This document shows, one piece after another, positions 8,323-15,374 of a DNA stretch of 64,000 nt (position 1 is its first letter; the number at the start of each line of letters is the position of its first letter). The translations under genes and the position numbers were made by a program. This DNA comes from Billgrantia pellis (GTDB taxonomy: Bacteria; Pseudomonadota; Gammaproteobacteria; Pseudomonadales; Halomonadaceae). A model generated the notes under the pieces. That model ran no database searches, was not told the DNA's origin, and saw only the letters and a list, made by a program, of their open reading frames with translations. Location: contig NZ_VTPY01000004.1 of the NCBI RefSeq assembly GCF_008297955.1, positions 248,001 to 312,000 on the forward strand, read 5' to 3'.

Positions 8323-9060
8323 ATGCGAAGAGCGCTACGGGATGACAGCCTTAGGGTCACGCGAAATCAGCCTACCCTCCGCGAGATCGTGGTCGACAAG
8401 CTTCGTCAGGCCATCATGACCTTCCAGTTGCTGCCTGGCGACCGTCTAGTGGAGCGCGATCTATGCGAGCGACTGGGAGTCAGTCGCACCTCGGTGCGCG
8501 AAGCCTTGCGCCAGCTCGAGGCCGAGGGTCTGGTGGAGCATTCCGGCACCCGAGGGCCGCGCGTCGCCGTGATCACGCTCGAGGACGCTCGCGATATCTA
8601 CGAACTGCGTTGCATGCTGGAAAGCACGGTGGTTCAGCTGTTTACCCAGAAGGCCACTCGGCGCCAGATGGCGGAACTGGAGCATGCCTGGGAGATCCTC
8701 AAGGAAACGCTCCGCGAAGGCGATACCAACGAGATCGTCGAGGCCGTCAGCGACTTCTATGGAATGCTCTACGAAGGGGCGGGCAACCGTATCGCCGGCC
8801 AGATCCTCAGCCAACTGCAGGCACGCGTCAACTACCTGCGGGCGACATCGGTATCCCAGAAGGAGCGTTCCCTCGATAGCTTCCGTGAAATGATGCGCAT
8901 TATGGAAGCGATCAAGGCCCGAGATCCAGTCGCCGCTCATGAAGCATGCGTAGCGCATATCCAGGCGGCCGCCAAGGTCGCCCTGGCAGTTCTGGCGGCC
9001 AAGAGTGGCGAGTCAGCGGAACCGATCACACCGCCTCTGCGCGTAGCTCCTCATTTGTAG
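8323..9060 (+). CDS. GntR-family transcriptional regulator (FCD/VanR-FadR type)
   Basis: The 245-residue regulator has an N-terminal winged helix (about residues 18-85; LGVSRTSVREALRQLEAEGL is the recognition helix region) and a C-terminal all-helical FCD ligand domain (about 95-230; DFYGMLYEGAGN). The ATG at 8323 is chosen over one at 8290 because AGGAG lies eight bases upstream. It is in the rightward operon, 48 bases after the CMD gene, and is very probably the regulator of the island. FCD regulators are often repressors relieved by a pathway acid. The repeated motif at 4186, 4353 and 10831 is the likely binding site. An autoregulatory loop follows, because the gene lies behind one of these sites. 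Confidence 0.92.
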   Translation: MRRALRDDSLRVTRNQPTLREIVVDKLRQAIMTFQLLPGDRLVERDLCERLGVSRTSVREALRQLEAEGLVEHSGTRGPRVAVITLEDARDIYELRCMLESTVVQLFTQKATRRQMAELEHAWEILKETLREGDTNEIVEAVSDFYGMLYEGAGNRIAGQILSQLQARVNYLRATSVSQKERSLDSFREMMRIMEAIKARDPVAAHEACVAHIQAAAKVALAVLAAKSGESAEPITPPLRVAPHL

Positions 9061-9069
9061 CGAGGCACC

Positions 9070-9627
9070 ATGCACCTCTATTGCTGCCGTTGCGGCCACC
9101 ATCCTCTTGCCCGCGGTATCCCCAAAGACGATACCCATGAACGTCTTTACTGCGGTGCCTGTGGCTTTGTCTATTATGACAATCCCAAGGTGATTGCCGG
9201 CGCCATCATCGAACGGGAAGGACGCCTGTTGCTATGTCAGCGAGGCATCCCACCACGCGTGGGTACCTGGACCCTGCCGGCAGGCTTCATGGAGCGAGGG
9301 GAAAGTGTCGAGGAAGCCGCGCAACGCGAAGTGATGGAGGAAACCGGGATCCAGACCGAGATACTGACCCCCTACTCGATCTTCAGCGTTCCGCCAACCA
9401 ACGAACTTTACATCATCTATCGTGCACGTCTGCAGGAATGGAGCGCCTCTCCAGGCCACGAGACACTGGACGTGAAGTGGTTCCACCCGGAAGAGATTCC
9501 CTGGGAAGAGATCTTCTACCCTGCCATTCGCCAGATCCTGGAGCGCTATATCGACGAGCACGCCGGGGGCATCTACGGCATCTATAGCGGCAGTATGGAA
9601 AGCGGCGCCATCCACTTCATGCGTTAG
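9070..9627 (+). CDS. Nudix hydrolase with N-terminal zinc ribbon
   Basis: The 185-residue protein opens with a small zinc ribbon (CCRCG and YCGACG, residues 5-8 and about 31-35). A Nudix domain follows with a complete Nudix box: GFMERGESVEEAAQREV plus MEETGI around residues 75-97. Such proteins hydrolyse nucleoside diphosphates linked to another group, for example NADH, ADP-ribose or flavin nucleotides. It starts nine bases after the GntR gene and is convergent with the ribB-like gene. Whether it belongs to the catabolic function or is merely co-transcribed is unclear; housekeeping of NAD or flavin nucleotides is plausible. Confidence 0.9.
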   Translation: MHLYCCRCGHHPLARGIPKDDTHERLYCGACGFVYYDNPKVIAGAIIEREGRLLLCQRGIPPRVGTWTLPAGFMERGESVEEAAQREVMEETGIQTEILTPYSIFSVPPTNELYIIYRARLQEWSASPGHETLDVKWFHPEEIPWEEIFYPAIRQILERYIDEHAGGIYGIYSGSMESGAIHFMR

Positions 9628-9669
9628 CGCCGCCCGGCTCTTCATGCGTCATGTGCCAATGCTCTTCTA

Positions 9670-10770
9670 TTAGGGCGGCGAGACAATTTCCACCACCTCC
9701 AGCTCGAAGCCCGCCAGGCCCTTGTAGTTCAAGGGAGCCCCCATGAGCCGCAGCTTGCCGACACCGAGATCGGCGAGGATCTGCGAGCCGGTCCCCGTGG
9801 AGGAATAGTGCCGGGGAGAAGAGCTGTCGTTGCGCGGCTTGTTGAGCCGAGTGGCCCGCGTTAGCAGGCTCTGCGACGACTCATGGCTGGCGAGTATGAC
9901 GACGACACCGTGGTGCTCTGCCGCCACTGCCTCCAATGAGGACCATAACGACCACGCCCGGGGGCCTTGATACTCGGCCCCCACCAGGTCGCGTAGCGGA
10001 TCCATCACATGTACTCGCACCAACGTCGGCATGCCGGCCTCCATCTCCCCCATGGTTAGTGCCAGATGCGCCTCACCGCTGATGGTGTCTTCGTAGGTAT
10101 GCAGGGTGAACTCACCATGCACGGTCTGCAGGGGTTCCTGCCCCGTTGGTAGCACCGTCTTTTCAGTAGCCAGGCGATACTGGATCAGGTCGGCAATAGT
10201 ACCGATGCGCAATTCGTGTCGACGCGCGAAGGACTCCAGTTCGGGACGCCGCGCCATGCTGCCGTCATCGTTCATGATCTCTACGATCACTGCAGCTGGT
10301 TCCAGCCCGGCCAGGCGCGCCAGGTCGCATCCGGCCTCGGTGTGGCCTGCACGGCTCAGCACGCCACCGTCGTGGGCGCGCAACGGAAAGACATGGCCGG
10401 GCTGGACCAGATCCCTGGGCTGGGCGTTCGGTGCCACTGCTGCCTTCACCGTGGCCGCCCGATCCGCCGCGGAGATGCCGGTGGTCACACCCTCGCGGGC
10501 CTCGATGGAAACCGTGAAGGCGGTGGCAAAACCGGAACCGTTGTTCTCGACCATCGGCCATAGCCCCAACTGGTCGCAGCGCGCGCCACTCAGCGTCAGG
10601 CAGATCAGACCGCGAGCATGTGTCGCCATGAAATTGATGGCGTCAGGGGTGACGTGGCCCGCGGCCATGACGAGGTCCCCCTCGTTCTCACGATCCTCAT
10701 CGTCGAGCAGGATCACCATGCGCCCCTGACGGATGTCCTCGACGATGTCTTCGACTCGATCGAATGCCAT
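9670..10770 (-). CDS. ribB: 3,4-dihydroxy-2-butanone 4-phosphate synthase fused to a degenerate GTP cyclohydrolase II domain (RibBX-like)
   Basis: The 366-residue protein has a complete N-terminal RibB domain (about 1-205), including the acidic metal site [15 protein letters not shown] and the substrate motif [14 protein letters not shown]. The C-terminal part (about 210-366) aligns with GTP cyclohydrolase II in overall plan, but the zinc cysteines and the RQEGRGIGL-type motif are absent, so it should not open GTP. Such RibB proteins with an inactive RibA-like half are known in other proteobacteria. The ATG at 10770 (MAFDRVED) is chosen because RibB homology starts there. It makes the four-carbon precursor of riboflavin. 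It is divergent from the DUF1330 gene across a putative GntR operator, suggesting flavin supply is tied to the FMN oxygenase. Confidence 0.9.
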   Translation of the reverse strand: MAFDRVEDIVEDIRQGRMVILLDDEDRENEGDLVMAAGHVTPDAINFMATHARGLICLTLSGARCDQLGLWPMVENNGSGFATAFTVSIEAREGVTTGISAADRAATVKAAVAPNAQPRDLVQPGHVFPLRAHDGGVLSRAGHTEAGCDLARLAGLEPAAVIVEIMNDDGSMARRPELESFARRHELRIGTIADLIQYRLATEKTVLPTGQEPLQTVHGEFTLHTYEDTISGEAHLALTMGEMEAGMPTLVRVHVMDPLRDLVGAEYQGPRAWSLWSSLEAVAAEHHGVVVILASHESSQSLLTRATRLNKPRNDSSSPRHYSSTGTGSQILADLGVGKLRLMGAPLNYKGLAGFELEVVEIVSPP

Positions 10771-10830
10771 AACGGTTCCGGTCCACTTAGTACGTATTGA
10801 TTGGTATGAGCATAGGACTCGCCAGCATTT

Positions 10831-10848
10831 TGGCATACCATAATACAA
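10831..10848 (+). promoter_or_regulatory. Putative GntR operator, copy 3
   Basis: TGGCATACCATAATACAA lies between the divergent ribB-like and DUF1330 genes. It agrees with the other two copies at all but the two variable positions of the core TGGyATrCC. It includes the -10-like CATAAT on the + strand, 27 bases before the DUF1330 start codon. A weaker half-like sequence TTGGTATGAGCAT starts at 10801. Confidence 0.6.
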
Positions 10849-10874
10849 ACAGTCACTACCCACCGGAGGACCTC

Positions 10875-11165
10875 ATGCCCAAAGGCTACTGGATTGCCAA
10901 TGTCACCATAACTGACCCGCAGGCCTATGCTGCCTATCAGGCTTTGGCCCCGGAGGCCTTCGCTCGCTTCGGTGCCAGTTTTCTTGCTCGAGGGGGCCAA
11001 TGTACCGCCATGGAGGGACGCGACACCCCTCAGCGGAGCGTCATTATCGAGTTTCCCAGTTACCAGCAGGCGCTCGATTGCTATCACTCCGAGGAATACC
11101 AGAAGGCCAGATCTGCGCGGGAAGGTGCTGCTAAAGTCGAGATTACCATTGTGACAGGCGTATGA
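10875..11165 (+). CDS. DUF1330 family protein
   Basis: A 96-residue protein of the DUF1330 family, which has a ferredoxin-like dimeric alpha/beta-barrel fold. The N-terminus MPKGYWIANVTITDPQAYAA and the later SVIIEFPSYQQALDCYHSEE and YQKARSAREGAAKVEITIV are characteristic. The start is supported by CCGGAGGACC just upstream. The function of the family is not established; related dimeric barrels include monooxygenases and isomerases. Because it lies behind the same operator motif as the catabolic operons, I infer a small accessory or isomerase-like role in the pathway. Confidence 0.85.
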   Translation: MPKGYWIANVTITDPQAYAAYQALAPEAFARFGASFLARGGQCTAMEGRDTPQRSVIIEFPSYQQALDCYHSEEYQKARSAREGAAKVEITIVTGV

Positions 11166-11196
11166 ACCTGAGTACGCACTCAGACGCTCTCTCAGT

Positions 11197-11208
11197 CACT
11201 GATCAGTG
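11197..11208. repeat. Perfect 12-base palindrome
   Basis: CACTGATCAGTG, extended by one more pairing on each flank apart from a mismatch, lies 32 bases after the DUF1330 stop and about 105 bases before the next gene. It may be a dimeric operator for the 11313 gene or the stem of a weak terminator; no U-run follows. Confidence 0.4.
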
Positions 11209-11312
11209 GCGTTCAGATATGCAAAGTTGGTTGTCATACTTTGGGAATATCGGTTTTTCAGGGTACAGCATAGCCTGGAGGCAATGCACATGTCGCCAAC
11301 CGGAGTCCTGAG

Positions 11313-12062
11313 ATGCATGCCCTGATCGTGTTTTGCCACCCCGAGCCGCGTTCCTTCAACGGCGCGCTTAAGGATGTCGCCGTCGACTCCCTGCAGCAGC
11401 AAGGCTACAGCGTCGAGGTCTCAGATCTCTACGCAGAAGGTTTCGATCCGGTGGAAGGCGCGGCGCATTACCCCGAGCGCGCCGAGCCCGACACCTTCTT
11501 TCCGCTCACCGAGCAGCGCAACGCCTTCGAGAGTGGCGCCCTACCCGCTGACGTGCGGCGCGAGATCGAGCGGTTGGAGCGCGCCGATTTGGTGATTCTG
11601 CAGTTTCCGCTGTGGTGGCACGCCCAACCGGCCATGCTCAAGGGCTGGTTCGATCGGGTGTTCGTCTACGGCGGGCTCTATTCCGGCAGGATGCGTTACG
11701 ACCGCGGCCGCTTCCCCGAGAAGAGCGTGATGCTCTCGGTGACCACCGGCGCCCCGGCGCCGACCTTCTCTCGCCACGGCCGAAGCGGCCATATCGTGAC
11801 GCTGCTGTGGCCGATCCACTACTCGCTTTACTACCTCGGGGTGCGGGTACTGCCGCCCCAGGTCACCTACGGGGTGCAGGGCGGCGGGCTCAGCTACCAG
11901 AACGCGGCGGCATTCCGTGAGCGCCTGGAAGCGGAGAAGGCGGCCTGGGGGCAGCGGCTGGAGGGGCTCAACGACGAGGCGCCGATTCCCTTCGCCGGCT
12001 GGGATGATTGGGACGAGCAGGGCGTACTCAAGGCGGGACATCCCGCTGCCTGGACGCTCTAG
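11313..12062 (+). CDS. NAD(P)H-dependent flavodoxin-fold oxidoreductase (NQO1/MdaB/KefF-like)
   Basis: A 249-residue protein of the Flavodoxin_2 family, which holds FAD or FMN and reduces quinones by two electrons. The phosphate-binding opening MHALIVFCHPEPRSFNGAL, the core QFPLWWHAQPAMLKGWFDRV and the flavin-contacting VTTGAPAPTF are clear. It starts at an ATG preceded by CCGGAG. It is about 150 bases downstream of DUF1330 and convergent with the chorismate mutase gene. It probably acts as a soluble quinone reductase protecting against oxidative stress. Membership of the catabolic island is not indicated, since no operator copy lies in front of it. Confidence 0.88.
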   Translation: MHALIVFCHPEPRSFNGALKDVAVDSLQQQGYSVEVSDLYAEGFDPVEGAAHYPERAEPDTFFPLTEQRNAFESGALPADVRREIERLERADLVILQFPLWWHAQPAMLKGWFDRVFVYGGLYSGRMRYDRGRFPEKSVMLSVTTGAPAPTFSRHGRSGHIVTLLWPIHYSLYYLGVRVLPPQVTYGVQGGGLSYQNAAAFRERLEAEKAAWGQRLEGLNDEAPIPFAGWDDWDEQGVLKAGHPAAWTL

Positions 12063-12077
12063 CCCCTCTTCCCGCCT

Positions 12078-12674
12078 CTAGGGTGTGAGGCGCTCCACCA
12101 ATGGCTGGATGGAGACGTCGCGCGGCTCGCCGTCGAAGTCGTCCCGAATCAGCTCCGCCGCGCGTCGCTCGAGGTAGCGGCCCGTCCCCTCGACCTCCGC
12201 GACACGCTCGATGTCGGCCAGCGCCTCGATCAGCTGCGGGGTCAGCCGGTCGAGCACCGGACGCACGTCCTCGGCGAGGTCGGGCGGATCGGCGAAGGGC
12301 GAGCGACCTTCCTGCAGCCACTGGTGGTGCAGGCGGCGTTGAACCTGCTTGCTGGCCTCGAACTGCTTCTCGAAGAAGCGTCGGGCAAAGTCCTCCTCGA
12401 CGCCGGCCTCACCGGCTTGCGCCGTCACCTGGTCGAGAATTCGCGCCTCGCGTTCGGGGGCTTCGATGGACGCGCCGGAGTTCCACTTCGCTTGCGCCAC
12501 GACCGGGGCCACGTCCAGGCGTTCTTCGATCAGAACCAGCATGCGGTCGATCACCGCTTTGTCCTCGTCGGGCGGCTCCGGTGGCTGAAGCTGGCAACCC
12601 GCCAGCCACATCAGGACCAGAGCAGTGACGAAGAAGCGGACAGGATGAATGAGGGGCGCCTTACGCAACGTCAT
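12078..12674 (-). CDS. Exported chorismate mutase (AroQ-gamma type), putative lipoprotein
   Basis: The 198-residue protein begins with a signal sequence ending in a lipobox, LAGCQ, so it should be exported and lipid-anchored. The mature part matches gamma-type AroQ chorismate mutases: VIDRMLVLIEERLDVAPVVA, then AKWNSG and a helix with FFEKQFEASKQVQ. In this class both catalytic helices come from one chain with a C-terminal extension, which fits the length. It would convert chorismate to prephenate outside the cytoplasm. An ATG at 12674 is preferred to a GTG at 12686. It is convergent with the quinone reductase gene. Why bacteria export this activity is not settled. Confidence 0.86.
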   Translation of the reverse strand: MTLRKAPLIHPVRFFVTALVLMWLAGCQLQPPEPPDEDKAVIDRMLVLIEERLDVAPVVAQAKWNSGASIEAPEREARILDQVTAQAGEAGVEEDFARRFFEKQFEASKQVQRRLHHQWLQEGRSPFADPPDLAEDVRPVLDRLTPQLIEALADIERVAEVEGTGRYLERRAAELIRDDFDGEPRDVSIQPLVERLTP

Positions 12675-12803
12675 GATGATACTCACTGAATTATTGAGAT
12701 AGTTGTGGGAGATAGTTGTCGGAGACCCTTATCGGGAATCCGAGCTAGAGTGTGGCAGGAAAAACGACACTCTTCCCTCCTGGTGACGGCGTAGCCTTCG
12801 GGC

Positions 12804-13706
12804 TCAACGCTCCCGCTGGGATGCCTGCCACTCCTCGGCGGCCTCTTCCACGCCGGGTTCATCGCCGCGGTGACGGGCCCCCTGACGGTAGGCTTCTTCC
12901 TCGCGTACGTCTTCGATCACGGTCATCAGCTCGTTCACATCCACGGTGCTGGTGTCATGCTCGAAGCAACCCGTCAACTGGCTCTCGGGATGCAGTTCGC
13001 CGGACTCATAAAGCGCCCAGATCTCCTTGCCGTAGTCGGTGGTCAACAGCTCGGGGGCGAAGCGACCGAAGTAGCGGCGCATGTTGTCCACGTCGCGCTC
13101 GAACATCATCTCGGCGCTGTTGTTGCCGGCAGCGTCCACCGCCTGAGGCAGGTCAATGATCACCGGGCCGTCGGCGGCCAGCAGTACGTTGAACTCGGAA
13201 AGATCGCCGTGAATCAGGCCCGCACACAGCATCTTGACCACGTCGCGAACGATCTTGTCGTAATACTCGCGGGCCTGCTCGGGGCTCAGGGTCACGTCGT
13301 CCAGGCGCGGGGCCGTCAGGCCATCGGCATCGCTGATCATTTCCATCAGCAGCACACCGTCGATGAACCCGTAGGGCTGCGGCACCCGCACCTCCGCGGC
13401 AGCCAGCCGGTAGAGGGCATCAACCTCGGCGTTGAGCCAGGCCTGTTCCTGCTCCTTCTGACCATAACGGGTCTTCTTGGCCATGGCTCGCGAGCGGCGG
13501 CTGTTGCGTTCGCGGCGCCCCTCCTGGTACTGCACCGCCTGCTTGAAACTGCGCTGCTTCGCCTCCTTGAAAACCTTGGCGCAGCGACGCTCCCCGTGGG
13601 AACGCACCACATAGACCTGCGCCTCCTTGCCGCTCATCAGCTGACTCTCGACCGCCTCGATCAGACCGTCATCGACCAGCGGCTGCAATCGCTTGGGTAT
13701 CTTCAC
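12804..13706 (-). CDS. RIO1-family serine/threonine protein kinase
   Basis: A 300-residue atypical protein kinase. The RIO signature is visible: SGKEAQVYVV (nucleotide loop region), the lysine in CAKVFKE, catalytic loop LIHGDLSEFNVLL and metal-binding VIIDLPQAV. The GTG at 13706 (VKIPKRLQ) is chosen because GAGGGAGAC precedes it and homology starts there; the open frame continues upstream into the dbpA coding region in another frame. It ends with an acidic tail. It lies just downstream of dbpA on the same strand, 28 bases after its stop. Eukaryotic and archaeal RIO kinases act in ribosome maturation, and adjacency to a ribosome-assembly helicase points the same way. Confidence 0.9.
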   Translation of the reverse strand: MKIPKRLQPLVDDGLIEAVESQLMSGKEAQVYVVRSHGERRCAKVFKEAKQRSFKQAVQYQEGRRERNSRRSRAMAKKTRYGQKEQEQAWLNAEVDALYRLAAAEVRVPQPYGFIDGVLLMEMISDADGLTAPRLDDVTLSPEQAREYYDKIVRDVVKMLCAGLIHGDLSEFNVLLAADGPVIIDLPQAVDAAGNNSAEMMFERDVDNMRRYFGRFAPELLTTDYGKEIWALYESGELHPESQLTGCFEHDTSTVDVNELMTVIEDVREEEAYRQGARHRGDEPGVEEAAEEWQASQRER

Positions 13707-13734
13707 CGTCTCCCTCTTCTGTCTCAACGACTCA

Positions 13735-15141
13735 TCAGCGGCTAATGCGCCGGGCGCGAAACGAGCGCCCCTTGAGCTTCCCCGTGCCGAGCTGGGCGAG
13801 CGCCGCCTTGGCGACCTCGCGCTGCACGGCCACGTAGGCGCTGCGCTCCAGTACCTTGATCTTGCCGACCTGATCGCCGGCGATGCCGCCATCGCCGGTC
13901 AGGGCGCCAAGGATATCGCCGGGGCGCACCTTCTGCTTCTTACCACCGTCGAGCTGCAGCGTGGCCATGTCCGGCTTGAAGGGCACTTGTGCCAGCACGT
14001 CGCGCGGCGGCAGCGGCGCCTCCTCGAGCGGCTCGCCCAGGAACTCGACCAACCGCTCCAGCCGATAGGATTCGCGCTCGGTGACCAGCGTGCATGCCAT
14101 CCCGGAGCTTCCGGCACGGCCGGTACGCCCGATGCGGTGTATATGCACCTCGAGGTCACGGGCAATCTGATAATTGAACACCGCATCCAGCGCTTCGATA
14201 TCCAAACCGCGAGCCGCCACGTCAGTCGCCACCAGGATGGAAACGCTGTGGTTGGCGAACAGGACCAGGATGCGGTCGCGGTCGCGCTGTTCCAGGTCGC
14301 CATGCAGTGCCAGGGCGCTGAAGCCAACCTCGCAAAGGGCATCGGCGACCTCCTGAGTTTCGCGCCGAGTGTTGCAGAACACCACGCTGGAACGCGGCTG
14401 GTACTGCAAAAGCAACCGACACAGCACAGAGAAGCGCTCCGACTCGTCCGCCACCCGGTAGAGACGTTGGCGGATGGTGGTCTCGTCATGGGCCTCGACC
14501 ACCGCCACTTCGGCAGGGTCACGCATCAATCCCCCGGCAATGCGCCGGATCTCGTCGCTGAAGGTGGCGCTGAACAGCAGGGTCTGACGGTCGACCGGCG
14601 TCTCGGCGACGATCGCCTCCATGGCGGCCTGGAAGCCCATGCCGAGCATGCGGTCGGCTTCGTCCAGCACCAGGGTCTCGAGAGAACTGAGATCGAGCGT
14701 CCCCTTACGCAGGTGTTCCTCCACTCGGCCCGGGGTGCCCACGACGATATGCGCGCCATGCGCCAGCGAGGCGAGCTGCGGACCCAACGGGGCCCCGCCG
14801 CACAGGGTCAGGACCTTGACGTTGGCCAGGGTGCGCGCCAGCCGCCGAATCTCCCCCGCCACTTGGTCAGCCAATTCGCGGGTCGGGCAGAGCACCAACG
14901 TCTGTACGCGAAAATGCGTCACGACGAGGCGCGACAGCAGCCCCAGGCCGAACGCCGCGGTTTTGCCCGAGCCGGTCTTTGCCTGGGCGATCACGTCACG
15001 GCCCGCCAGTATCAGAGGCAGGCTCCTCGCCTGGACGGGGGTCATGGCGCGATAACCGAGCGAATCGAGATTGGCCAGCAACTCTGGCGTCAGCGGCAGT
15101 GAGGCAAAGGCCCCGTCGTTGGGAAATTCGGACACTATCAA
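13735..15141 (-). CDS. dbpA: ATP-dependent RNA helicase DbpA
   Basis: About 468 residues of a DEAD-box helicase with all core motifs: Q-motif region MTPVQARSLP, Walker A AKTGSGKT, DEAD in LVLDEADRML, SAT in LLFSATF, and HRIGRTGRAG. The C-terminal domain of about 75 residues (VGKIKVLERSAYVAVQREVA) is the DbpA RNA-binding domain, which targets 23S rRNA hairpin 92, so a role in large-subunit assembly is expected. The start is uncertain: a TTG at 15141 or GTG at 15135 both fit the usual start just before the FASLPL block, and neither has a strong ribosome site. It is followed by the RIO kinase gene. Confidence 0.93.
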   Translation of the reverse strand: MIVSEFPNDGAFASLPLTPELLANLDSLGYRAMTPVQARSLPLILAGRDVIAQAKTGSGKTAAFGLGLLSRLVVTHFRVQTLVLCPTRELADQVAGEIRRLARTLANVKVLTLCGGAPLGPQLASLAHGAHIVVGTPGRVEEHLRKGTLDLSSLETLVLDEADRMLGMGFQAAMEAIVAETPVDRQTLLFSATFSDEIRRIAGGLMRDPAEVAVVEAHDETTIRQRLYRVADESERFSVLCRLLLQYQPRSSVVFCNTRRETQEVADALCEVGFSALALHGDLEQRDRDRILVLFANHSVSILVATDVAARGLDIEALDAVFNYQIARDLEVHIHRIGRTGRAGSSGMACTLVTERESYRLERLVEFLGEPLEEAPLPPRDVLAQVPFKPDMATLQLDGGKKQKVRPGDILGALTGDGGIAGDQVGKIKVLERSAYVAVQREVAKAALAQLGTGKLKGRSFRARRISR

Positions 15142-15249
15142 AGAGGACCTGCAGCGGATTGTGCGGTTGCCGAGGCGGCAAGCATACGAGGGTAGGTACC
15201 GAGAGGCACGAGCCGAGGATATCAGGCAGGCAGAATAGCAGAAAGCGAC

Positions 15250-15268
15250 GGGGGATGGGGGATGGGGG
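15250..15268 (+). repeat. G-tract repeat, possible G-quadruplex
   Basis: Three runs of five G separated by AT lie in the gap between dbpA and the efflux operon; a further G-run follows about 25 bases on. On the transcribed strand of dbpA it would be C-rich, so any quadruplex would form in the DNA or in antisense RNA. Confidence 0.4.
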
Positions 15269-15301
15269 AACGACGGTTCCCGATCCCGCTGAGGGAGGAA
15301 A

Positions 15302-15334
15302 GGGCAGGGTGCCGTATCCACCGGCCCCCTGCCC
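15302..15334 (-). terminator. Hairpin at the end of the RND efflux operon
   Basis: GGGCAGGG at 15302-15309 pairs with CCCTGCCC at 15327-15334. Read on the minus strand the stem is followed by TTTCC, so it could end transcription of the efflux operon 40 bases after its last stop codon. The U-run is short. Confidence 0.5.
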
Positions 15335-15374
15335 GTCGGTCACTCTCGCGTTGCTCGAGCGTTGCCCTGGGCGG

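Noticed and set aside
13693..15102. 469-codon frame antisense to dbpA
   Set aside because: His/Gln-rich shadow frame with no family features; dbpA has all helicase motifs.
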